This document shows positions 27,169 through 34,363 of a DNA stretch of 34,363 bases, piece after piece (position 1 is the stretch's first letter; the number at the start of each line of letters is the position of its first letter). Source of the stretch: Calothrix sp. CSU_2_0. Its GTDB lineage: Bacteria; Cyanobacteriota; Cyanobacteriia; Cyanobacteriales; Nostocaceae. The stretch covers positions 1 through 34,363 of the forward strand of contig JAAUPE010000074.1 in the NCBI GenBank assembly GCA_012034595.1. The letters run 5' to 3'. Under the pieces are notes generated by a model. The model was not told the DNA's origin, did no database searches, and was given only the letters and a program-made list of their open reading frames with translations. The position numbers and the translations under genes were made by a program.

Positions 27169-28532
27169 TATAGACGACCCACCGGGTCGTCTCTACCTAA
27201 TTTCCAACTTTTTTGCCATCCCATCACCTTCTCTGTTTCCGCTAACGCTGGACTAATGCCAAACCAACGTCCTGTCGGATCGCGATACTCGAATACAAAC
27301 ATACTTCGCAGCAATCTTTGATACTCAGATTCACCTTTGAGACTTTGCTGGTTAACTACTTCGTAAAGCAATTCCCATTCTTCTTCATTTATCGCTAATA
27401 ATAAATCGTCACGATAGTCTTTAATGACAGCTTCCAGGCATTCCTGGGAAAATGGTGGGTCTTGTCTTTGCAAACAACTATAAAGTAAACCTAATAAATT
27501 ACGAATGTGTCCCCCACTGACGCGACATAATCGATCTAGGGTTGCAGGTGTCTCGAATAATTCCCCAGTCATTCCCAATCTTTCATCCCAAGATATTTCT
27601 GGAAACGCTCTTGCGAGGACGAGTTGACGCAATAATGACATTCCTGGTTCGTAGTCACTACCATCCCGTTGTCTTACCAGTACCATCGGCAAGACTTTTG
27701 GGGCAATTCCCCCACCAAGACGATTTTTTAGGGTTTCGTACTCATTAGAGAAAATCAACACCAAGGGAATTGTATAAACAACATGGCATCTTAGCCGACG
27801 TAGCTGTTCCCCACGATCGATGAACAAATATTCAGGTTGCGATCGCCCAGATGGCATGGGACGCATATCGACTCGATCCAAGTTATCGACGATGACGACT
27901 ATACCTTTTTGCCCCCGCGCTTTGAGTTGTTCGTTTGCCTTGTCTAACAACTCTTCATTGATTGCCTGCAAAATACTATTGGTACGGGGTTCGAGATATT
28001 GCCGTAATTGCGATCGCATTTGCGGACTATCTTTAGCTTTGGCACTAATTTTGGCAATACCCAGTGAAAACTCGGCTTCTCCAGACAGTTCAATTGGAGT
28101 TTGCAAGAAATCACCGATCTCTTTGAAGAGATTGACAAAGTATCCTGGTTTTGTCTTAATCTCCAGCGCTTCTAAACTCGCGCTCACCTGACGGGCTACA
28201 CTCAATAAAATGTCGCTAATATCGATATCCGCCATGTCCAAATCTTGGCTAGACTCAAAATACACAACATGAAAACCAGCCAATTCTAACTCTGCTTTGA
28301 GTCTTTGCAACTCGGTTGATTTACCGCAACCAATATGACCTGTAAATAGCTGACAAGTTGGATCGTCAGGAGAAATGCGTACTATTGTACGTTGCAACTC
28401 CTCAACAATTTTACAACCACGCACATCTGAAAAGTCGATGTAATACTGTCTATCCGCAGCATCACCCATTACCAGCGTTTTACTGGGGTTACAGGCTTTG
28501 AAAAACCTGGAAAAATTTAGAGTTGTTTTCAT
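27159..28532 (-). CDS. P-loop ATPase upstream of the STAND/WD40 gene
   Basis: A 457-residue AAA/KAP-like NTPase. Walker A is GHIGCGKST (residues 65-73) and Walker B IVVIVDNLDRVD (211-222). The region between contains a helical insert (about 105-205). The C-terminal part has LCRVSGGHIRNLLGLLYSCL, which resembles the sensor/lid helices of AAA proteins. No membrane helix is seen. It is transcribed in the same direction as the STAND gene, 438 bp upstream of it, the gap being filled with repeats. The last 12 residues (GRDDPVGRLYQN) and the stop are read from the palindromic repeat at 27172-27192, so the natural C-terminus has been altered by the repeat. Its function is unknown; see the findings for the proposed module. 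Confidence 0.8.
   Translation of the reverse strand: MKTTLNFSRFFKACNPSKTLVMGDAADRQYYIDFSDVRGCKIVEELQRTIVRISPDDPTCQLFTGHIGCGKSTELQRLKAELELAGFHVVYFESSQDLDMADIDISDILLSVARQVSASLEALEIKTKPGYFVNLFKEIGDFLQTPIELSGEAEFSLGIAKISAKAKDSPQMRSQLRQYLEPRTNSILQAINEELLDKANEQLKARGQKGIVVIVDNLDRVDMRPMPSGRSQPEYLFIDRGEQLRRLRCHVVYTIPLVLIFSNEYETLKNRLGGGIAPKVLPMVLVRQRDGSDYEPGMSLLRQLVLARAFPEISWDERLGMTGELFETPATLDRLCRVSGGHIRNLLGLLYSCLQRQDPPFSQECLEAVIKDYRDDLLLAINEEEWELLYEVVNQQSLKGESEYQRLLRSMFVFEYRDPTGRWFGISPALAETEKVMGWQKSWKLGRDDPVGRLYQN
27172..27197. repeat. Palindromic repeat inside the end of the ATPase gene
   Basis: Arms AGACGACCC (27172-27180) and GGGTCGTCT (27184-27192) surround loop ACC and are followed by CTACC, identical to the copy at 1825-1850. 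Here it is translated on the minus strand as the last residues of the ATPase. Confidence 0.82.
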
Positions 28533-29455
28533 GTAGATGCAAGTATTTTCGTGTTTTTATATACAGTGCTTTTACTTAAAATACATAATTCAGTTGCATT
28601 CCCACGCTACAACTTGTTTATTAACAGATGTTAAAAAACAATAGCTGCAAACTGGTTTTTGTATTTACCCAGTCTTGAAAATGCTAGGGGTTAAGCTATC
28701 CCAATGATGACGATGTATCTTTTTTACACCTGTTATTTAACTTTTGACAATCTCCGTTTACCCAGCAACACGGAATGTTTGAGAATTACAACATTCTCAC
28801 TGGAAATAGAAAATAGTCTTTAACACACCGTATATTAAATACTCTGCCGACCTGATAACACTTACTAAAATTTTTGTCAACTAATCAGGAGTATATATTC
28901 AGTTAGAAATTTGTGCAATCTTTGTAGAAATTAATTTGAGAATGATTCACCTACGCAACTCCTATATTCTTTACGAGTAACTACTTTCTTCGTCTTTGCC
29001 TAACTTCTAACTCTTAATTTCTAACTTCTAACTTCCAATTCCCCATTAAACATATTTTTTTGGTAGAGTATAAAACTACAATCATTGCATTCTACCAATT
29101 TAGCTAAATTATCGAAATAGCTGCTACAACTCGATCTAGGTTATTTAGTAGCAAATATTCATTAAACGTAATTTTTGTCAATACCTAAGCTGTAGCTTTT
29201 TGACTTCAATGATGGCTCTCACCCCACAGTCAAAAAGCTACATTTGCTCCAAAATAAACGCTGCACACTTTTAAAGGAATTATTATCTGCGCGCTCAAAA
29301 AATTTTGGTGTGAAACACTAGAATTTACTGAAATTTGGAGTAAGTTTCCAATATTAGGCTTTGTGTTGCAAATATCGTTTACTTAATTTGCTTTTTGCTT
29401 GATTATTTTAGTGCAAGACGAAAAACTTGAAAATTCAGGTGTGGAAGGGGTTTCA
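28533..29455. other. Long intergenic region between the ATPase and ftsQ
   Basis: About 920 bp, divergent between the minus-strand ATPase and plus-strand ftsQ, so it should hold promoters for both. I see no gene. Features: TCTAACTTCTAACTT short repeats (about 29001-29040) and a perfect 15-bp inverted repeat, TGTAGCTTTTTGACT (29191-29205) with AGTCAAAAAGCTACA (29228-29242), about 210 bp before ftsQ. Confidence 0.6.
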
Positions 29456-30332
29456 ATGGCTGATATTGCATCAGTATCCCGCACGGATTTAACGCAGAGG
29501 CGGAAGAGGTTACGCCGACAACGGCGAGTGAAGATTATTCAGAGGATTTGGCAAACTATTGCTGTCAGTGGTTTTGCTGGTACTTTGTTATGGGGAGCAA
29601 TCCAACCAACTTGGGTATTGAAGACGGACAAAAGTATCGAAATTTCTGGGAATCGATTGCTGACTGATGAGGCTGTACGATCGCGAGTCGGTTTATCTTA
29701 TCCGCAGTCGATATGGAAAATTCAGCCATCTCGAATTGCTGGGTTTTGCAAAACAACCTGCGATCGCCCATGCGAATGTTACCCGTCGTCTTTTGCCTCC
29801 AGGATTAATCATCGAAGTTGAAGAACGTATTCCAGTCGCGATACTCCAGGGGAGTCACTTAGAGAACAGACAAGGTAAAAGCGGCAGTGAAGGAGAAGTT
29901 GAAAAAATACTGGGATTAATTGATGCAAGCGGTGTATTAATTCCCCTAGAATCTTACAGTTCTGCCAATACTAGTTCTCCAAACACGAAAGCGAAACTAC
30001 CCAGTCTCAAAGTGATTGGTTCCCCCGAACAGTATCGCGATTTTTGGGGGCAGGTGTACCAGACTTTGAGCCACAGTTCTTTAAAAATTACCGAGATTGA
30101 CTGGCGCAATCCCGACAATTTAATCTTAAAAACTGAATTAGGTAAGGTACACTTGGGCACACCTAATTCTCAGTTACCAGAAAAAATTAAGGTACTTGTG
30201 CAAATGCGTCAACTACCAGCAGAAGTTAATCCAAGTCAAATCGACTATATTGACCTCAAAAATCCAGACACACCAATGATACAAATTTTAAATAGTACAA
30301 ACGCTCTGAAAAAACGGCGTTTTAATCCTTAA
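29456..30332 (+). pseudogene. ftsQ: Cell division protein FtsQ (one frameshift)
   Basis: FtsQ is a bitopic membrane protein of the divisome with a periplasmic POTRA domain. From ATG 29456 (MADIASVSRTDL, GAAGGGG upstream) the first frame has a basic cytoplasmic region (RRKRLRRQRRVKIIQ), a membrane helix (about residues 36-54) and the start of POTRA (IEISGNRLLTDEAV...SYPQSIW). At about 29744-29751 the frame must slip by one extra base (GGGTTTT) to continue as GFAKQPAIAHANVTRRLLPPGLIIEVEERIPVAI, then on to TAA 30330-30332. The whole would be about 292 residues, as expected. The order ftsQ-ftsZ is normal for cyanobacteria. A sequence error is likely. Confidence 0.85.
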
Positions 30333-30869
30333 TATTGCCGCAATATTGGGCTTGAAAAGCGGTAATCATTAGAGACTAGCGTTAAAGCCAAGAATCCGGA
30401 TTCGAGAAAATGTTTAAATTTCATGGCAATAACAATGACCGTGAGATGAGGAACTAGTCATAATAATCGCTAAAAATCCAAATTATGAGGATTAAATGCT
30501 TGATTTCCACTGTTAATGTATTAAAATCTCCTAATTTGCAGTCAGGTTTTATTGCGACATGCCGTATTTCTCCGGTGTAGAGACGTTAGTGGCTTTTGTA
30601 AGTAGCAAGCTACGCGGAGTTGCGCTACCATATTGCGATCGCGACGATCGCGATATAAATGTCTATCTAGTTTTCGCTGATTTCGGCAAAATTCAGGGTT
30701 AACTTCTAATTAGAATAGGAGAACAAACTTTAAACCTTATTTTAGGAGTAAAATCTGGCTTTGTTGTTGCTCAGGCATCTAGAGATGGGGTGAAATATGT
30801 TAGACAATGCGATCGTAGCATTGAGAAAAGAAGAGATTTTAGTCTTTTTATCCCTGTGCTGGAAACAGT

Positions 30870-31022
30870 ATGCTTTCGGTTAAATTGATCGGCTTTTGCG
30901 AACCCTATTCATCTTCAGTCAGAGATACTAAATCCGGTTTACATGCTTTCAAAGCAATTATTCTCAAGCTGATTCTGGCAATTTTTTTGCTGTTATTACA
31001 AACTCATGGAGGATACTGGTGA
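30870..31022 (+). CDS. Possible 50-residue small membrane protein
   Basis: A frame from ATG 30870 to TGA 31020-31022. The N-terminal half is polar and the C-terminal half is a strong hydrophobic helix (AIILKLILAIFLLLLQ), a layout common in small membrane proteins. Only GGAAA before the start could serve as a ribosome site. I do not recognise it, and it may be chance. Confidence 0.22.
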   Translation: MLSVKLIGFCEPYSSSVRDTKSGLHAFKAIILKLILAIFLLLLQTHGGYW

Positions 31023-31661
31023 GATTTGACTAATTCAACTTGCATTCGCTTTGAGCGTTCCGTAGGAATATCGCTCGCATAATTAGCATAAACTAATTAA
31101 CACAAACTAAATTCAGTGTTTCAAGTTGCAATTTCTGGAAATGGTAAACTCTATCAACCAAACAAGACGCGCCCCATAGCGCGTTTTTACAACTAAGCAC
31201 CTGGATAAGCACCTGGATAAGCACTTGAAATCAATCATTTTCGCTTGTAATGAAGTTGAGAAAAACCTCAACCTCAGTAATTCACCGAACAACACTTTCA
31301 ATTTATACAAGAGAAAAATGTTTTTTGCGGAGAGTCAAAAAAATACAGTTGCAGTTGTAAAATTAGTGACAATTATTAATTTGCTGTCTAAATGCATAAG
31401 TCATTGAAAATACTAAAATTATACGGAGCAGAAGGGTAACATTGCAGTGAATTGATTAAAATCTTGTTGAAGTTATACATATCAATTTTAGGTAAATACT
31501 AGGTATACTTCTTTAGAATTGCCAGTAAATTCGCCGATTAAGACCCAGAGGATGCTGAGAGAAAGTCAGTACCTTTATTTATTAAAGGCGTAACCACAGA
31601 AAACAAACTTTCCGATCGCTCATCCTGAATCGTTTGGAAGCAATCAGAAGAAGAAAAAACA

Positions 31662-31719
31662 TACCATCTTATATGATGGTAGCCTTGCAAATAGTTGACC
31701 CATTAGGTGAATAACACCT
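31662..31719 (+). promoter_or_regulatory. Two hairpins in the ftsZ leader
   Basis: TACCATC (31662-31668) pairs with GATGGTA (31675-31681), and AGGTG (31705-31709) pairs with CACCT (31715-31719). Both lie within 95 bp of the ftsZ start and lack T tails, so they are not terminators. They could affect ftsZ mRNA stability or translation; this is inference only. Confidence 0.35.
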
Positions 31720-31753
31720 TAAAAAGCCGTTTATCTACAAGCACGCAAATCCA

Positions 31754-33058
31754 ATGACACTTGATAATAACCAAGGGCTAACATACAAAAACTCCCAATC
31801 ACCAGGACAACCAGGTTTATCGCTCTCCGTAAACTCCAACAACCCTTTTAGCCATTCTGGTCTTAACTTTGGCTCGAATAATGACGGCAAAAAAATTCCT
31901 CTTGAAGATGCCCGTATTGGTGACATTATTCCTGGTCGGGTTGCCAATATTAAAGTAATTGGGGTTGGTGGTGGTGGTAGCAATGCCGTCAACCGGATGA
32001 TTGCTTCGGATGTGGGTGGGGTAGAGTTTTGGTCGATTAATACCGATGCTCAAGCCCTAACCTTGGCATCTGCACCTAGTCGCTTGCAAATTGGGCAGAA
32101 GTTAACACGAGGCTTGGGAGCTGGTGGAAACCCTGCGATCGGTCAAAAAGCGGCAGAAGAATCGCGAGATGAAATCGCGACGGCTTTAGAAGGTGCCGAT
32201 TTAGTTTTTATTACTGCTGGGATGGGAGGTGGAACTGGTACTGGTGCCGCTCCAGTGGTGGCAGAAGTCGCGAAAGAGATGGGAGCGTTGACAGTCGGTG
32301 TTGTGACACGTCCATTTATTTTTGAAGGTCGTCGTCGTACCAGCCAAGCTGAACAAGGTATTGAAGGACTAAAAAGCCGAGTAGATACCCTCATCATCAT
32401 TCCTAATAACAAACTTTTGGAAGTGATCCCGGAACAAACCCCGATGCAAGAGGCGTTTCGTTACGCAGATGACGTACTTCGCCAAGGTGTGCAGGGTATC
32501 TCGGATATTATTACAATCCCCGGTTTGATTAACGTTGACTTTGCCGATGTGCGGGCTGTGATGGCAGATGCGGGTTCGGCATTGATGGGAATTGGGATCG
32601 GTTCTGGAAAATCACGCGCTCGCGAAGCTGCGATCGCGGCTATTTCTTCTCCTTTACTCGAATGTTCGATTGAAGGGGCAAGGGGAGTTGTGTTTAACAT
32701 TACAGGTGGTAGCGACTTAACGTTACATGAAGTCAATGCGGCTGCGGAAACTATTTACGAAGTAGTCGATCCCAACGCCAACATTATTTTTGGCGCAGTT
32801 ATCGACGATCGACTCCAAGGGGAAGTCCGATTAACAGTAATTGCTACTGGTTTTACTGGGGAAGTTCAAACTGCACAGAGTCAAACCAGTGCCAGCCAAC
32901 GCCAAGGTATTGTCACCCCACAATCAAGACGACCAGCCCAATCCCAACAACCACCAACAACAAATACACCAGCCCCCGCACCAACCACAGAACCTAAAAA
33001 ACCAGGTTTGGATATTCCTGATTTCCTACAACGGAGACGGAATCCTCCCAATAATTAG
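31754..33058 (+). CDS. ftsZ: Cell division protein FtsZ
   Basis: FtsZ is the tubulin-like GTPase that forms the division ring. The 434-residue protein has a 60-residue N-terminal extension rich in Asn, Ser and Gly, common in filamentous cyanobacteria. The GTPase core follows: [15 protein letters not shown], the tubulin signature GGGTGTG (158-164), [16 protein letters not shown], and the T7 region [10 protein letters not shown] that completes the active site. A Pro/Gln/Thr-rich linker leads to the conserved C-terminal peptide [12 protein letters not shown], which binds partners such as SepF and ZipN/Ftn2. It is intact. The 5' leader contains two hairpins; the ~425 bp after it (to about 33483) show no gene. 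Confidence 0.98.
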   Translation: MTLDNNQGLTYKNSQSPGQPGLSLSVNSNNPFSHSGLNFGSNNDGKKIPLEDARIGDIIPGRVANIKVIGVGGGGSNAVNRMIASDVGGVEFWSINTDAQALTLASAPSRLQIGQKLTRGLGAGGNPAIGQKAAEESRDEIATALEGADLVFITAGMGGGTGTGAAPVVAEVAKEMGALTVGVVTRPFIFEGRRRTSQAEQGIEGLKSRVDTLIIIPNNKLLEVIPEQTPMQEAFRYADDVLRQGVQGISDIITIPGLINVDFADVRAVMADAGSALMGIGIGSGKSRAREAAIAAISSPLLECSIEGARGVVFNITGGSDLTLHEVNAAAETIYEVVDPNANIIFGAVIDDRLQGEVRLTVIATGFTGEVQTAQSQTSASQRQGIVTPQSRRPAQSQQPPTTNTPAPAPTTEPKKPGLDIPDFLQRRRNPPNN

Positions 33059-33483
33059 GGAAATCAAATAGGCAGTTTTCCTACCAGAGAATCTTAATAG
33101 CCAGCCTTAGTACTAGTATACTATAATATACTTGTATTAATGTCTAGATAATTGCTATCAGTTAAAAATCATCCAGTTTGAGTATTTTTAAAGTTGTGTT
33201 CCCTGAAGTCGCCGATCGATATTTAAGTTTCTCTATCAATCTCGATCGAAAACAACTAGTACAAGAATGCAGTTTAGATAAATTATTTATCTGAAAGCTA
33301 GTCAGCAAACAGTAATGGTTGCTTGATTTCCGCTAAATTGTACTAGTATCGGAGTTCAAAGCAAAAAATCACCGTAGGGATGTTTATGTTATGAATTTAA
33401 TAAAATTATGCTGGCAGGGATGCTAAGGTAAGCGCTGTTACCTGGGGTGAATTCAATGAAGCAGAGAGCAAGACGTGTAGAGA

Positions 33484-33800
33484 TCCGAAGCGCGTCGAGG
33501 CGCGGCTGCCGCGCGCGGTGATCCAGCAGGGCATCCTGGTCGAGGAAGCCTCCAGCGCCGTGCTGCAGATCATTACGCTGAACTCGACCGACGGCTCGCT
33601 CGACGAAATCGGCCTCGGCGATTTCATGATCCGCAACGTGCTCGGCGAAATCAGGCGCATTCCTGGCGTCGGCCGCGCCACGCTCTATTCGACCGAGCGC
33701 TCGCTTCGGATCTGGATCGATCCGGCAAAACTGGTCGGCTACGGCCTCACGGCCGACGACGTCAACAAGGCGATCACGGCCCAGAACGCCCAGGTGGCCT
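33484..33800 (+). CDS. RND efflux pump fragment (foreign, GC-rich)
   Basis: In frame from about 33488 the sequence reads RVEARLPRAVIQQGILVEEA, then GDFMIRNVLGEIRRIPGVGR, ERSLRIWIDPAKLVGYGLTA and AITAQNAQVASG. This is the porter domain of an AcrB/MexB-type hydrophobe/amphiphile RND transporter. It has no proper start and no end: after AQVASG it changes to unrelated sequence. GC content is far above that of the rest of the window, and codon use is of proteobacterial type. A chimeric contig end is the likely explanation. An open frame (33518-34075) runs through this and the next pieces and would be called as one false gene. Confidence 0.8.
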
Positions 33801-33972
33801 CGGGTGTCGACCCTGGCCTGCCCATGGAGAGTGATGCCCTCCGTGCGATCTTCAGGTTCCACACGGACATCCGTACGGCGGTCGAGCCCACCCCCGCAGG
33901 CATCGTCGTCACCCAAACGTCGAGCAACCCCGAAGCGGTGGCCGCTCTTCAACAGCACGCCGCCGAAGTGAC
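33800..33972 (+). CDS. Fragment of an unidentified GC-rich protein
   Basis: The same frame continues with ALRAIFRFHTDIRTAVEPTP, then AGIVVTQTSSNPEAVAALQQ and HAAEV. This is not RND sequence. It resembles the end of small bacterial proteins with an HxxIR...TTxSxNPExxxxIxxHV pattern, whose function I cannot name. It is a second piece of the mosaic and has no start or end of its own. Confidence 0.4.
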
Positions 33973-34125
33973 GGCCTTCGTGATCACGGCGCGGGCAAGC
34001 TGTTCAGCGGTGGAGCCGACATCAAAGAGTTCGACTCCGGTCTCTCGAACGAGTCGCCGAACCTACCGGAGCTGATCGCACTCGTCGAAGACAGCGCGAA
34101 GCCCGTGGTGGCAGCCGTTGCGCTT
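33972..34125 (+). CDS. Enoyl-CoA hydratase/isomerase (FadB-like) fragment
   Basis: Reading from about 33988 in another frame gives GAGKLFSGGADIKEFDSG, then LPELIALVEDSAKPVVAAV. This is the crotonase-fold N-terminal region with the oxyanion-hole segment, as in enoyl-CoA hydratases and the N-terminus of bifunctional FadB/FadJ. It is cut off before the second conserved glycine-rich motif. The entry point seems to lack one G (ACGGCGCGG for ACGGGCGCGG). It is a third piece of the GC-rich mosaic. Confidence 0.7.
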
Positions 34126-34134
34126 TGCTGGCGA

Positions 34135-34363
34135 AGGCCGCGGATGGCCACGGTCGCATTGCCGGATGCCTCGCGCCCGGACAGCCTGAGTCCAGGGACG
34201 AGCGAACGAAACTCGTCATTAATCTGTATGGCGAGCTCCCTCGTCGGAACCATCACGAGTGCGACGTGCGTCTGTCGCGTATGAGTTTATTGATGATAGG
34301 AATCAGGAAGGCCGCGGTCTTACCCGTCCCTGTGTTTGCGATACCTACTAAGTCACCTCCCTT
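34135..34363 (-). CDS. DEAD-box RNA helicase fragment (frameshifted, runs off the end)
   Basis: On the minus strand from the window end the sequence reads GDLVGIANTGTGKTAAFLIP (motif I, AxTGxGKT). After a one-base slip near 34265-34275 it continues as HVALVMVPTRELAIQINDEF (motif Ia, PTREL) and SLVPGLRLSGRE. It is clearly the N-terminal RecA domain of a DEAD-box helicase. It points opposite to the neighbouring fragments, and its left boundary near 34135-34190 is unclear. It is the last piece of the mosaic. Confidence 0.75.

Larger units (their letters stand above)
30333..31753. other. Long ftsQ-ftsZ intergenic region
   Basis: About 1.4 kb without a recognised gene. It contains a near-palindrome with two overlapping HIP1-type sites at 30630-30656 and a possible 50-residue small membrane protein at 30870-31022. 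A short palindrome lies near 31166-31183. Two hairpins lie just before ftsZ: TACCATC/GATGGTA (31662-31681) and AGGTG/CACCT (31705-31719). The ftsZ promoter(s) must be here, but I cannot fix them. Confidence 0.6.

Noticed and set aside
33389-33958. 189-codon and other minus-strand frames in the GC-rich tail
   Set aside because: They are shadows of the RND fragment; GC-rich DNA leaves long open frames on both strands.

Overview
The window is a piece of a cyanobacterial chromosome, probably a filamentous nitrogen-fixing type (Nostocales). The evidence is the photosystem II gene psbO, the cyanobacterial ftsQ-ftsZ and secD-secF arrangements, frequent HIP1 sites (GCGATCGC), short tandem heptamer repeats, and a very large STAND/WD40 protein. 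Host DNA is AT-rich up to about position 33,480. The last ~880 bases are GC-rich and look like a patchwork of unrelated fragments (RND pump, enoyl-CoA hydratase, DEAD-box helicase), most likely a chimeric contig end.

Layout: tRNA-Pro(UGG) with a clear terminator (255-394); a Tic22-family gene; prmC (frameshifted); a hicA(broken)-hicB pair and a Uma2-family nuclease lying between prmC and tsaC; a degenerate histidine kinase-like gene (frameshifted); a convergent GNAT gene; then a minus-strand block of a small membrane protein, secF, secD and pdhB. After a frameshifted XRE-type regulator and a possible IS200/IS605 remnant come hemB and a DUF4870 gene (minus), prfC (frameshifted, plus), an M48-like protein without its zinc motif, and an RRM RNA-binding protein. 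psbO follows on the minus strand, then a small conserved gene. The next block (minus, 21.7-28.5 kb) is a signalling/conflict-type module: a P-loop ATPase, and a TPR plus nSTAND plus 14-blade WD40 protein that one missing base splits into two reading frames. The cell-division genes ftsQ (frameshifted) and ftsZ close the cyanobacterial part.

Two themes matter to a reader. First, many genes are broken by a single-base indel, mostly in a short homopolymer (prmC, kinase, XRE gene, prfC, STAND gene, ftsQ, and two places in the foreign tail). Essential genes are among them, so most of these are probably sequence errors, not true pseudogenes. Second, a family of short palindromes with 9-bp arms and a 3-nt loop occurs six times. 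Two arm versions differ by compensatory changes, and the repeat sits at the 3' ends of two genes, where it supplies the stop or the last codons.

The best candidate for an undescribed system is the ATPase plus TPR-STAND-WD40 module at 21.7-28.5 kb.
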